Source of the DNA: CAZWSE01 sp964636575
Lineage (GTDB): Bacteria; Pseudomonadota; Alphaproteobacteria; Rhodobacterales; Rhodobacteraceae
Direction: 5' to 3'
DNA: 43,101 bases
NCBI GenBank assembly: GCA_964636575.1
Contig: CAZWSE010000017.1
Location: forward strand, 1-43,101
The first letter of the stretch is position 1. Each line of letters opens with the position of its first letter. The notes beneath the pieces are model-generated. The model was not told the origin of the DNA, did not search any database, and was given only the letters and a program-made list of their open reading frames with translations. Positions 17,417-25,904 of this stretch are shown piece by piece. Made by a program: the position numbers and the translations under genes.

Positions 17417-18136
17417 TTACGTGAATTCGCCGATGTTATTCAGTCGCCTCATGTGCCACGCAAGGCACTGATTGCTTGAAAAAACGGGCTTTGAGAGCTG
17501 AGCTTGGATAAGTGGCAAGGCGTCGAGAGTGCGCAGGTTGGTGCAACTCATGAAAAGCCCCTCAACTGCAGGATCTGCGCCTAGTCTGACTGCCGCTTCC
17601 ACGATGGACGCTGTAGAGATTCGCACGACTGTGGCCTCATCGCTTTCGCCAAAGGTGCCGAACACGTCGGTGGACAGGCCCTCGCGGTCAAAAGCACGGC
17701 GTAGTGGTTCGTTCACCTCATCAATATAGGGCGACAGCAAGGCGAGCTTTGACAGGCCTAAGTGGCCTGCATAGGCTATCGCTGCGCGTAGCGGATTGGT
17801 CACTGTCTCCACATCACAGCCGCGTTGGATCATCTTTTCAACCTGTTCTGACCCGATGATCGAGCTTGCAGAGGTGCACCCGTATCCTATCACTTTATAG
17901 GGACGGGCCTTGGGCAAGAGGTCCGCAGCAGCAGGCAAAGCTGTTTCCATTTCTGCAAGGCTATCCGTCGTGACATGTGCTCCGCTTGGCACGCGAGAGA
18001 CATAGATCGGGCAGGGGCGATCCGCGAAGTAGGCGTCGAACTCAGGCTCCAGTGTCTCATCAGCTTGCAAAACAATCAGCCCCATCGGGGCAACCGAGGC
18101 ATCATCTGGATCAAGTGTGTAGGGCAAAGGGCTCAT
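17417..18136 (-). CDS. Asp/Glu racemase / maleate isomerase family protein (EutA-like)
   Basis: The 239-residue protein belongs to the Asp/Glu/hydantoin racemase and maleate isomerase/arylmalonate decarboxylase superfamily. These enzymes use a pair of cysteines for proton transfer, and both are visible: GYGCTSASSIIG (N-terminal half) and GLFMSCTNLRTLD (C-terminal half). The pattern SASSIIGSEQVEKMI is close to the EutA proteins of ectoine/hydroxyectoine gene clusters, from memory. Its ATG overlaps the M24 hydrolase stop as ATGA, so the two are translationally coupled. The likely role is isomerising or racemising an intermediate made by its operon partners; the substrate cannot be read from sequence. 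Confidence 0.8.
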   Translation of the reverse strand: MSPLPYTLDPDDASVAPMGLIVLQADETLEPEFDAYFADRPCPIYVSRVPSGAHVTTDSLAEMETALPAAADLLPKARPYKVIGYGCTSASSIIGSEQVEKMIQRGCDVETVTNPLRAAIAYAGHLGLSKLALLSPYIDEVNEPLRRAFDREGLSTDVFGTFGESDEATVVRISTASIVEAAVRLGADPAVEGLFMSCTNLRTLDALPLIQAQLSKPVFSSNQCLAWHMRRLNNIGEFT

Positions 18137-19278
18137 AACGATGACATTTCCGGTCCGATCCGCGGGGTCAGATAGCGCGGGGCATCCGCTGTGATCTCAA
18201 TGTTCTCCTCATGCACCAGAATCTTATCGTTCACAGCGATCCCTGGCTCTAGGGTCAAAACCATTCCCGGTTCCAGAACAGTGGTATCGGTCGCGATCAG
18301 AGACGGCCATTCGGTCAACGACATCCCCAAGCCGTGACCCAAACGTCCGGCATCGGTGCCTTGCGTATCTCGGGTCAGGATCGCGTTCATTGCGTGAAAC
18401 AAATCCGCAGCTGTCGCACCCGGGCGCGCAATATCAAACGCGGCGTCTGAGGCTTCTGTCAAACGCGCGTGTGCGTCTTGAACCTGTGTTGTCGTTTTGC
18501 CGATAGACCAATTGCGATCAAAGTCGCAAAAATACCCATCCCAGACCAAGCCCGTGTCCAGCATCAGTACGTCGCCCTCTTGGAGCGGAGCATTATGGGC
18601 AGGGGATATGACATCACTATAACCGCCCTGTTCCGCACCGCCCGCGAGATAAGGGACCCAATCTGCCCCTTCCTCAAGACAAAGCATTTGGAACTTACGA
18701 AATACCTCGTCCAAAGGAACACCTGCTTTTGCAATCTCTGGCACCCGCGCATAGGCCTGCCCGCCAATAGCACAGGCAGTTTCAATCTTTTCAATCTCGG
18801 CCGGAGACTTGACCATACGCACTTGTCGGATCAATCCCTGATCTCCGACCATTTGCCGAGGTGCAATGCCACCGCGCACCCTGTCGAGATCGCCAAGCGG
18901 CATCCGAACGTGGGTCTCGTGTCCATCTGGCAGGCCTACGCGTCCGTCGACAGGTGTCAGCTCCGTCAAGGCATCAATGAGCAGGGACACGCCGTCGTCT
19001 GACAGATCAGGGGCGGTCCATGTGCGGATATCATCAATCCAAGTCTGCGCCATCAAAGATGCGCCGATAGAAGGTATCACAGCGACCGGTTTGCCCGTCG
19101 CGGGCAAGATCAAAAACCACGGACGGCTCGGGCTTTCCCAGAACCGGGTCAGGAATCCTGTGAAATAGCGCACCTCCGGCTCGGATGTGAGAAGCAACGC
19201 GGAGAGCCCGTGTTCTGCCATCGCATCTTGGACTTTGCGGGTGCGAGCCTCAAACTCGGTCGTCGCAAAGCCCCTCAT
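18133..19278 (-). CDS. M24 family metallohydrolase (Xaa-Pro peptidase / ectoine hydrolase-like)
   Basis: This 381-residue pita-bread fold protein has a creatinase-like N-terminal domain (about 1-150) and a catalytic M24 domain. Unlike the creatinase at 9883-11085 it keeps the metal ligands: Asp in LMLDTGLVWDG and CDFDRNW, His in GRLGHGLGMSLTEW, Glu in LTLEPGI and VHEENIEI. That means it is a metal-dependent hydrolase such as an aminopeptidase P relative or the ectoine hydrolase DoeA/EutD. ATG at 19278 overlaps the stop of the ammonia-lyase gene. It sits between an ammonia-lyase and a racemase-family gene, an arrangement seen in ectoine-type clusters, so the substrate is more likely a small amidine, amide or cyclic amino acid than a peptide (inference). 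Confidence 0.82.
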   Translation of the reverse strand: MRGFATTEFEARTRKVQDAMAEHGLSALLLTSEPEVRYFTGFLTRFWESPSRPWFLILPATGKPVAVIPSIGASLMAQTWIDDIRTWTAPDLSDDGVSLLIDALTELTPVDGRVGLPDGHETHVRMPLGDLDRVRGGIAPRQMVGDQGLIRQVRMVKSPAEIEKIETACAIGGQAYARVPEIAKAGVPLDEVFRKFQMLCLEEGADWVPYLAGGAEQGGYSDVISPAHNAPLQEGDVLMLDTGLVWDGYFCDFDRNWSIGKTTTQVQDAHARLTEASDAAFDIARPGATAADLFHAMNAILTRDTQGTDAGRLGHGLGMSLTEWPSLIATDTTVLEPGMVLTLEPGIAVNDKILVHEENIEITADAPRYLTPRIGPEMSSL

Positions 19279-20357
19279 TCGGCGGCTTCCGACAAGATGC
19301 ACAGAACACGGTCCTGAGACCCTATGGCAAGCGCAGAACGCACGTCTTCACGCAAAACGGCGGCGACACCTGCGCCACCAGAAGCAGTCGTTGCGAGTCC
19401 ATGTTTTTCAAGGGTTGGCATCATATCCGTCACCTCACCATCGGACAGAGTCAAAAAGTGATCCGCGTCTCGCGCCAAGCCGTTCAACGCAATCAAAGAT
19501 GGCTCTTTGCAATCAAGACGGCCCATTATGCTGTCGGGCCCATCTGCGAAAACGCATTTTCCCGCCTCGATGCTAGATTTCAACGCAGGGGCCGCATTTG
19601 GTTCTACGACTGTGATCTGTGGTGCATCCCCCCAAGATTTGCGGGCGTAGGCTGCAACGGCGCTTGCCATCCCACCAACACCGGCTTGCAAGAAAATATG
19701 TGTAGGCGGTTCAGGGCAATGCGTCACCGTTTCTTGTGCCAGCTTCAAGTAGCCTTCCATCAAGAGATAAGGCAGATCAACGTATCCTCGCCATGAGCTG
19801 TCTGACAGCAAAATCCAGTCATTATCTTCTGCAGCCTTCATTGCAGCGGTCATACTGGCTGCGTAGTCCGCGCCAATGCGCTGCACTTGAGCGCCCTGCG
19901 CCTTCAACCGCTCAGCAAACACCTCCGGAACTGTCTCGGCGATAAAAATGACGGCTTGCGCGCCAAAGGCCTTTGCACCTGCCGCAACGCTCATCCCATG
20001 ATTGCCGGCACTGGCAGTCGCATAGGTTTTGCCGCGCAACGTATTTGCATCTGGCGTATCAGAGAGCTCAACCGCATGTCGGGCAATGACATAGGCGGCC
20101 CCAAGAGCTTTGAAAGACCCAAGGTTCATGCGTGCCCGTTCATCTTTCACCCAGAATTTATCGACCGGGGCCAAATTATCAATCTCGAGCAACGGTGTTT
20201 CGTGCGCAGCAGGGCACCGAGATAAAAGCTCCGAGACCCGGTTTGCATCCGTCGATGGATAGGGTGCGTCCGGGGCCAGTTTGGAATGCCTTCGATACGG
20301 GTTATCAACAATTTCCACTGGTTTTCCTTGATAATAAGCGCTTGGGGAGGCCATCAT
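19275..20357 (-). CDS. PLP-dependent diaminopropionate ammonia-lyase-like enzyme
   Basis: A fold type II PLP enzyme. The Schiff-base Lys is in MNLGSFKALGAAYVIA and the phosphate loop is ATASAGNHGMSVA; FLQAGVGGMASAVAAYA and the C-terminal TASGGAGVAAVLRED also match diaminopropionate ammonia-lyase (DpaL/YgeX), which splits 2,3-diaminopropionate to pyruvate and ammonia. The alternative is a threonine dehydratase-like EutB of ectoine clusters. I start at the ATG at 20357 (another at 20354), giving 360 residues, slightly short of the usual 400. The frame extends upstream to 20453 but without similarity. It is the first gene of a tight operon with the M24 hydrolase and racemase. Confidence 0.8.
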   Translation of the reverse strand: MMASPSAYYQGKPVEIVDNPYRRHSKLAPDAPYPSTDANRVSELLSRCPAAHETPLLEIDNLAPVDKFWVKDERARMNLGSFKALGAAYVIARHAVELSDTPDANTLRGKTYATASAGNHGMSVAAGAKAFGAQAVIFIAETVPEVFAERLKAQGAQVQRIGADYAASMTAAMKAAEDNDWILLSDSSWRGYVDLPYLLMEGYLKLAQETVTHCPEPPTHIFLQAGVGGMASAVAAYARKSWGDAPQITVVEPNAAPALKSSIEAGKCVFADGPDSIMGRLDCKEPSLIALNGLARDADHFLTLSDGEVTDMMPTLEKHGLATTASGGAGVAAVLREDVRSALAIGSQDRVLCILSEAAE

Positions 20358-20448
20358 TTTCGTCAATCCTGGACAATTTTTCACCCTGCCGTTTGGTCTG
20401 CTTGCATGAGAATATCTCATAAAAGCAGGTGGAAACTGTACAACTAAC

Positions 20449-20465
20449 CACAATGTCTCATTGTG
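20449..20465. promoter_or_regulatory. Perfect palindrome upstream of the ammonia-lyase operon
   Basis: CACAATG-TCT-CATTGTG, a perfect 7-base inverted repeat with a 3-base spacer, lies about 90 bases before the ammonia-lyase start. Its size and symmetry fit an operator for a dimeric repressor (GntR, LacI or TetR type). No such regulator gene is in the window. Position suggests control of the whole ammonia-lyase-to-PotC gene series. Confidence 0.5.
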
Positions 20466-20639
20466 TAGGTATCTTCATCTTGTCCAAATGCGACGTCTTC
20501 GCTCGCCGATCTCGCAATTCCGGCAGATTTCGCATTCAAAAATGCTTCATGTTCGACCTCTAAGCCCTACGGATAACCCGTTCGTTTGCTGTCAGACCAA
20601 TTCGAACCCGTCTCAGGTTTCCGCTAAATGTTCGAATTT

Positions 20640-21165
20640 TTGCACAACAAGGCTGGCGCCACGCGGCGAGAGCGGCGGTGCGGTTCGATTTGAAAGTGTG
20701 GCGTGAATAGAAATGACGTTCGAGATTGAAATGGTCATAGACCGAGGCGCGGATGGAGACGAATTTCTGCAACCGTCGTTCTCGCCGGAATAGCAGCATT
20801 GCACACTCTCTTCGTCGAAGGGGTAGGTGGGAATTTTCGGCTTGGCTTTTGAGCTAGCAGTCAGTTTCATTTCGTTCGGAATTGCGGATGGTCTTAATCG
20901 CCGCGCCATATGATCTCGGTTTACCCGTCACGACAATCTCAGGCCGGCCATACCGTTTCATGACTTTTCTCAGGAATTTCAATGCAGCTTTGCGATCTCG
21001 GCGCTTGGTGACATGGCTTTCCAGCTCCTCTCCCTCATGATCGACCGCGCCAAAAGTAGTGCGGCTCGCCGTTGATCTTCACGAAAACCTCGTCCAAGTA
21101 CCACTGCCGGTTCGATTATGAACAAGGCCGCGCGACCCTTCGCTTGCGGATCTCGGAGGCGAATA
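20640..21165 (-). pseudogene. Decayed IS6-family transposase
   Basis: Reading the minus strand from about 21165 down to 20640 gives a recognisable IS6-family (IS26/IS240-like) DDE transposase, broken several times. Pieces in order: FASEIRKRRV, a TAA stop, RQWYLDEVFVKINGEPHYFWR, a 2-base deletion causing a frame change, AVDHEGEELESHVTKR, DRKAALKFLRKVMKRYGRP, VTGKPRSYGAAIKTIRN, an in-frame TAG where Trp is expected, AENSHLPFRRRE, and LQKFVSIRASVYDHFNLERH near the end. The N-terminal zinc-finger/HTH part is missing. It is clearly inactive. It marks past rearrangement between the guanidino module and the pobA/liv operon. Confidence 0.82.
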
Positions 21166-21196
21166 GATCGAAGAATTAATCAATGCAGTAAACTAG

Positions 21197-21216
21197 ATAG
21201 TACTGCATAGTACTGC
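21197..21216. repeat. 10-base tandem duplication
   Basis: ATAGTACTGC occurs twice back to back, immediately beyond the 5' end of the decayed IS6 transposase. It may be a scar of IS insertion or excision. No further copies were noticed nearby. Confidence 0.5.
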
Positions 21217-21369
21217 CCATTTTTTTGAGATCGGCCTTAGCGATCCTTGACGCACATGAAACGTGTTTAGGAGATCTGAGATGGACACAAATGATGACTG
21301 CTTCCTGCTTATTGGTGCGCAGTGTGCATTTGTTGTGACGGCTCCAAACTTAGCATTGTGAGCTTGATC

Positions 21370-22115
21370 GCGGGGTAATCCCCCCATTTTTGATGGGGTC
21401 TATGAGTAGAATCTAAGCTGCTTTCAGTTTTTGGATTGGTGTCATCCCTCCGATGCCCATGTTGGGTCGCTCATTGTTGTAAGTCCAGAGCCAGCGCGTT
21501 GCATGATCTTGAACCTCTTCAATGCTGCCAAAGTGGTACCTTCCAAGCCATTCGGTCCTGACGGTGCGATTGTAACGCTCGACGTAAGCGTTCTGTTGGG
21601 GCTTTCCTGGTTGGATGTACATCAAGGCGATCCCGGCTTTCTCAGCCCAGGTTTGCAGCGTCCCGCTGATATATTCCGGGCCGTTGTCCACGCGAATGGC
21701 CAGCGGCTTGCCGCGCCAGCCGATGATCTGGTTCAGTGCACGCACAACCCGTTCAGATGGTAACGAGAAGTCTACCTCAATGGCCAGCCCCTCGCGATTG
21801 AAGTCATCCAACACGTTCAACGTTCGGAAAGACCGGCCATCGGTTAGCTGATCAGCCATGAAGTCCATCGACCAGACCTCGTTTGGGGCGTCCGGCACAG
21901 CCAGTGGCTCGGGCTTCTCCCGTTGTAACCGTTTGCGCGGTTTGATCCGCATGTTCAGCTCCAGCTCACGGTAGATGCGGTACACCCGTTTGTGGTTCCA
22001 GCCGAAGCCTTTGACGTTACGCAGATGCAAATAGCACAGACCAAAGCCCCACGCCTTCTTTGCTGTCGTCAGGGCGACCAACCAGTCGGCGATCAGTTCA
22101 TTCTCATCGCCGTAG
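21370..22115 (-). mobile_element. 5'-truncated IS3-family insertion sequence
   Basis: The segment holds a nearly complete IS3-family OrfB (DDE transposase/integrase core) and the element's right end, but no OrfA and no left end. The right boundary is estimated at about 21370-21380 from the C/G-rich end sequence that follows the transposase stop. The left boundary is where similarity to PobA gives way to transposase, about 22108-22120. Loss of OrfA means the element probably cannot move by itself. A deletion between pobA and the IS is the simplest origin. Confidence 0.7.
21382..21398. terminator. Hairpin at the IS3 right end
   Basis: CCCCAT-TTTTG-ATGGGG forms a 6-base stem 15 bases past the transposase stop codon. 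It may be part of the IS terminal sequence and could also end transcription coming from the liv/pobA operon. The A/T loop is not followed by a T-run on the minus strand. Confidence 0.35.
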
Positions 22116-22348
22116 GAAATCAGCGTGCCATCATGAGGAATACCCTCGGCGTGCAGACGTTCAGCGCACCCCGCTTGCTCCATCAGGCCGACAAGTCCTT
22201 GCTCAAGCACGCCTGCGCGGATGCGTCCCAAGACGTAGTCCTTGGTCTTGCGTTCCAGCACGACGCTGTCGATCCCGCGTGTTTGCAAAAGCTGCGCCAG
22301 CAAAAGCCCGGAGGGTCCACCACCGATGATTGCGACCTGCGTTTTCAT
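21413..22348 (-). pseudogene. pobA: pobA 5' remnant fused in frame to IS3 transposase
   Basis: Residues 1 to about 80 are the FAD-binding N-terminus of 4-hydroxybenzoate 3-monooxygenase: MKTQVAIIGGGPSGLLLAQL, then ERKTKDYVLGRIRAGVLEQG. The intact enzyme is about 390 residues and hydroxylates 4-hydroxybenzoate to protocatechuate. From about residue 81 (ENELIADWLVAL) the same frame continues as an IS3-family OrfB with an intact DDE set: WSMDFMADQL, IRVDNGPEY and NAYVERYNRT. The catalytic and substrate-binding parts of PobA are gone, so hydroxylase activity is lost. The ATG (22348) has a good site (GGGAAG) and lies 42 bases after livF, so pobA was the last gene of the GMC-liv operon. The transposase may still be translated from the pobA start. 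Confidence 0.88.
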
Positions 22349-22390
22349 GTCTGTCTTCCCGATTCATATTTGTTCAAAACTGGCACCACT

Positions 22391-23116
22391 TCAGGTTACT
22401 GCCCGCTGATGACCTGCCCCGAAGTACGCTTCATCAAGCAGATTTGGATCAGTCAGCAGCGCGCTTGCGGGTCCGTTGAACGTGTCTTTGCCGCCGCGCA
22501 GAACCACAGCGCGATCAGCGACACCAAGGGCGAGGTCAGTAAACTGCTCAATCAAAACGATCCCGACGCCTTGTGTTTGCAGCTCTCGGACCACGCCGAA
22601 CAGACGTTTAACGATCAGCGGGGCGAGGCCCAGCGACATCTCATCAATGATCAAATAGCGCGGGTTGCTCATCAATGCATGACCTAAGGCCACCATCTGT
22701 TGTTGCCCGCCTGAGAGCGTACCAGCAAGTTGTGATTTGCGTTCGGCTAGTTCGGGAAAGCGCTCATATGTCTTGCGCAAATTTTCGTCCAGATCAGCTC
22801 GTTGGACCGATCCGGCCGCGCGCAGGTTTTCGTCCACAGTTAGCTGTGTGAGGACTTTGTGACCCTCGGGCACGGCAGCCACCCCTGTAGCCCGCACGAT
22901 GTCCGGTGATTTACCTGTGACGTCTGTTTCGTCAACAAGCACCTGACCCGCGCTGACGGGCAGCATCCCCGCGATGCCTAGGACCAGTTCGGATTTGCCC
23001 GCGCCGTTTGAACCCAAAATGGCAACGATTTCACCCTCTGCCAGTTCAAAACTTATGTCCTGCAAGATGTCCTTGCCTGCAGAGCCGATGCTTAGTCCCG
23101 TGATCTTTAGGCTCAT
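22391..23116 (-). CDS. Branched-chain-type ABC transporter ATPase (LivF family)
   Basis: Second ATPase of a LivFGHM-type importer. In 241 residues it has Walker A GSNGAGKSE (about residue 34), Q-loop VPEGHKVLTQLTV, signature LSGGQQQMVALGHAL, Walker B YLIIDEMSLGLAP and H-loop LIEQFTDLAL, as in LivF. Its ATG overlaps the stop of the permease-ATPase fusion gene (ATGA). Transporters of this class also import aromatic acids and phenylpropanoids, which suits the P450/phosphotransfer enzymes in the divergent operon and the pobA remnant just downstream. Substrate assignment to an aromatic is inference. Confidence 0.93.
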   Translation of the reverse strand: MSLKITGLSIGSAGKDILQDISFELAEGEIVAILGSNGAGKSELVLGIAGMLPVSAGQVLVDETDVTGKSPDIVRATGVAAVPEGHKVLTQLTVDENLRAAGSVQRADLDENLRKTYERFPELAERKSQLAGTLSGGQQQMVALGHALMSNPRYLIIDEMSLGLAPLIVKRLFGVVRELQTQGVGIVLIEQFTDLALGVADRAVVLRGGKDTFNGPASALLTDPNLLDEAYFGAGHQRAVT

Positions 23117-24876
23117 GACGCGATATCCTCGGTCCCCAGGTAAGCGGCTTTGACTTTGGGATCAGACAGCACGTCCTGCGACGGGCCAAAGGCAATCGGG
23201 ACGCCGAAATCAATCACAAGCGTTTCCGCACAGATGCGCGCGATCAGATCAACGTCGTGGTCAATCAGCAGAACATGCGCGCCGGTATGGTCGTGGATGC
23301 CAAGGATCAAATCGCCCAAGGCTTGGGTTTCTTGCACTGATAAGCCGCCAGCGGGTTCGTCAAACATGATCAGCTTGGGCGCGCCGACGATACATTTGGC
23401 AATGTCCGTCAGTCGGCGTTCAAACGTGTTGAGGTCAGCCCCGCTGACCTGCGCCATGTCGATCAAGCCGACATAAGCCAAGGCACGTTCGACTTGCGCT
23501 TGCTTTTCGGCATTGCTCAGCGCGACCGTATCAATTTGGACCCGCACGTTTTCGGCGACGGTTAGATCTTCGGAAATTTCTTCCTTTTGAAACGACCGCC
23601 GCAACCCCCACTGGCTGCGCTGGTGCGGGTTCAATGTATTCAGGTCGAAACCGTCCACTGTGATCTGACCAGACGTGGGGACAACGAAGCCAGAGAAGAC
23701 ATTCATCAGCGTTGTCTTGCCAGCCCCGTTCGGGCCGATGATGCCACTGATCGGCTTGGTCATGCGTGCGCTGATGTTATCGAGCGCCCGCACGCCACCG
23801 AATTGGACAGTGATGCCGTTCACCTCGACCACAGAGTTTTCGGGGTTTGCGTTCGTTATCTCTGGCCTTGTCAGATTTGAGGGATCAAGGGCCGCGCGCG
23901 TTTTGCGGCCGGTCTTCGAGAAGGCCCCAAATATTTGACCCGCGATCCCATTTGGGGCGGTGATGACTGCATGAAGCAGGCCTGCTCCGAAAATGACAAA
24001 TGACAAGTCTGCATCCACGCCCCAGTTGTTAAGCAGTGCCGGTACAATGCGGAACAGGGCCGCCGCTATCACAGCGCCCAGCCAGTAACGTGCGCCTCCG
24101 ACCACGGCGAGGGCAAAGATCATGATGCTCTCGCTGGCCTTGAATGTTCCGCTGTCCAGCAAACCTAAGCTGCCCGCCAGCAATCCGCCCGCCACGCCAC
24201 CGACTAGACCGGCCAGAGCAAAGGCGATGGTTTTGTAAAGCGTGACATTGATCCCTGCCGACATGGCTGCGGCCTCGGACCTGCGTATCATTGCCCAAGC
24301 CCGCCCTGGCGTGAGCCTGCGCGCCAGTTCAATCAGTAGAAAGCCAAGCGTTGCGCAAGCGATGGTGTAGCGTAAATAGGCTGCGTCCGGCACGGCGACG
24401 ACGGGACGCTCCATAAACGGGGTTCTGCCGGTTTCGACGCCCCAGAACCCGCCACCGCCATTAGGGAATTGGAAGGTTGCAAAGATGATCTCAAGCCCGC
24501 CTGCGGCCATTAAAGTGACCAAAGCCAAATAGAGACCGCGCAGCCGCAAGGCAGGTAGCGCAAGGATCATGCCAAAGACCATAGTGATCAGCGCGGCAAG
24601 GATCAGGTTGATTTCAAACGGTAATCCGAACGCATAGTTCAGGCGCAGCATGACCCAGCCACCAACGCCCATCAAACCAACTTGTGTCAGGCTGACCATC
24701 CCAAGGCGGGCATACATGAAGGCAACGCCTGCCGCTGCAAGCGCAAAGCACGCGGTTGAGGTGAAGACGCTAAGCCAGAAGGATCCGACCACAAGTGGCA
24801 CGATGAACATCGCGATTGCTGCGAATATCAAGCCTGCCGCGCCGGACCGCGTGACGTGGAAAAGAGAGCTGTTCAT
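23113..24876 (-). CDS. Fused LivM-type permease and LivG-type ATPase
   Basis: One 587-residue polypeptide joins two transporter subunits that are often separate. Residues 1 to about 320 are a LivM permease (FMYARLGMVSLTQVGLMGVG; AWAMIRRSEAAAMSAGINVTLYKTIAFALAG). Residues about 345-587 are a LivG ATPase: Walker A GPNGAGKTT, Walker B LIMFDEPAGGL and H-loop LIDHDVDLIARI. The signature is degenerate, LNTFERRLTDIAK instead of LSYGEQRRLEIA-like, whereas the partner LivF has a canonical one. I start at the ATG at 24876 (GGGGGAG upstream), one base after the LivH stop. Fusions of this kind are known in the family. Confidence 0.9.
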   Translation of the reverse strand: MNSSLFHVTRSGAAGLIFAAIAMFIVPLVVGSFWLSVFTSTACFALAAAGVAFMYARLGMVSLTQVGLMGVGGWVMLRLNYAFGLPFEINLILAALITMVFGMILALPALRLRGLYLALVTLMAAGGLEIIFATFQFPNGGGGFWGVETGRTPFMERPVVAVPDAAYLRYTIACATLGFLLIELARRLTPGRAWAMIRRSEAAAMSAGINVTLYKTIAFALAGLVGGVAGGLLAGSLGLLDSGTFKASESIMIFALAVVGGARYWLGAVIAAALFRIVPALLNNWGVDADLSFVIFGAGLLHAVITAPNGIAGQIFGAFSKTGRKTRAALDPSNLTRPEITNANPENSVVEVNGITVQFGGVRALDNISARMTKPISGIIGPNGAGKTTLMNVFSGFVVPTSGQITVDGFDLNTLNPHQRSQWGLRRSFQKEEISEDLTVAENVRVQIDTVALSNAEKQAQVERALAYVGLIDMAQVSGADLNTFERRLTDIAKCIVGAPKLIMFDEPAGGLSVQETQALGDLILGIHDHTGAHVLLIDHDVDLIARICAETLVIDFGVPIAFGPSQDVLSDPKVKAAYLGTEDIAS

Positions 24877-24877
24877 G

Positions 24878-25834
24878 TCAGTCTCCCCCGCCAAAGGTCA
24901 GCCGGTTGCCGCGTTGATACCAAAGCAACACAAGGGCCGCGATGGCGAATGGGGCGACAGGGCGCACGCCTTTGAGGAGTGGCGACAGGGTCAGTAGGCT
25001 TTCGATCACGCCCATCGACAGACCGCCGATCAGGACCAACGATAGATGCTCAAGCCGTCCACAAATTGCCGCCGCGATGGACGGGATGACCATGAAGGTG
25101 ATGACTGTCGGTTCAAGACGAATGAGGTCTCCGAACATCAGCCCGGTAAAGCCTGCGATGACCCCGCTCAGGCCCCACGCGATTGTTTCAACGCGCAGGA
25201 TTGGGACGCCGATGAGTGCGGACAGATCGCGGTCATTCGCCAGTGATCGCATTTGCAAGCCAACGGCTGTGTATTTCAGATAGGCCCAGATCCCGATTAC
25301 CAACCCGATAGAGGTGGTGACAACGATCAACCGCGTGACCGTTACGCGCAGGCCCATGACCCGGACGCCGACTTTGTCTGTTGGCAAGGTCAAGCTGCGC
25401 GGATCATCGATCCACAGAAAGCTAACAAGTCCCAGGATAATCAGGGCATAGCCTAGCGTTGCCACAGCTTTGACCACCGGTTCGCGCCACGCCAAAAGCG
25501 GCGCGATAAAACGGCCATAAAACAGCGACAACGCCAAGGCCACAAGGATGCAAGAGAGCCACGCGATGGGTGGCCAAACCTCCCACTGTGCCATTTGCCA
25601 AGCGGTCATGGCCCCCGCAGCTCCGGCTGCACCATTGGCGAAATTCAGCACGCCCGTCGCGCGATACAATACCACAAGCCCGATGCCGCCAAGAGCATAA
25701 AGCGACCCGACTGCGAGCCCGGAGACAAAGAAAAGTCCAAGAACGCTGCTTGGCTTGCCCCATCCCAGCAGCAAAATGATCAATGTCATGGCACCCAGAT
25801 AAAGTGCTGCGTTTAGAACTGTGCCGCGTGTCAC
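24878..25834 (-). CDS. Branched-chain-type ABC transporter permease (LivH family)
   Basis: Inner-membrane permease, 318 residues, about eight hydrophobic segments. Typical LivH features are GLAVGSLYALGGIGLVVLYRATGVLNFA near the N-terminus and the coupling-loop region MRSLANDRDLSALIGVPILRVETIAWGLSGVIAG. The start is a GTG at 25834 with AGGAG nine bases upstream. It follows the binding protein by 70 bases and leads directly into the LivM-LivG fusion (one base between stop and ATG), so the subunits are made together. Confidence 0.91.
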   Translation of the reverse strand: MTRGTVLNAALYLGAMTLIILLLGWGKPSSVLGLFFVSGLAVGSLYALGGIGLVVLYRATGVLNFANGAAGAAGAMTAWQMAQWEVWPPIAWLSCILVALALSLFYGRFIAPLLAWREPVVKAVATLGYALIILGLVSFLWIDDPRSLTLPTDKVGVRVMGLRVTVTRLIVVTTSIGLVIGIWAYLKYTAVGLQMRSLANDRDLSALIGVPILRVETIAWGLSGVIAGFTGLMFGDLIRLEPTVITFMVIPSIAAAICGRLEHLSLVLIGGLSMGVIESLLTLSPLLKGVRPVAPFAIAALVLLWYQRGNRLTFGGGD

Positions 25835-25904
25835 GGGCGTGATCTCCTAGGTCAAGTCTGGCGGCGAAATGCCCGCCGCCAAAAGTGTTATAAATTGTAC
25901 GGGA

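Noticed and set aside
18133..19278. A second creatinase
   Set aside because: The metal-ligand residues missing in true creatinases are present here, and it lacks the creatinase-specific segments seen in the 9883-11085 protein.
21193..21387. 64-codon minus-strand frame between the two IS remnants
   Set aside because: No similarity, overlaps the IS3 end sequence, and has no ribosome site.
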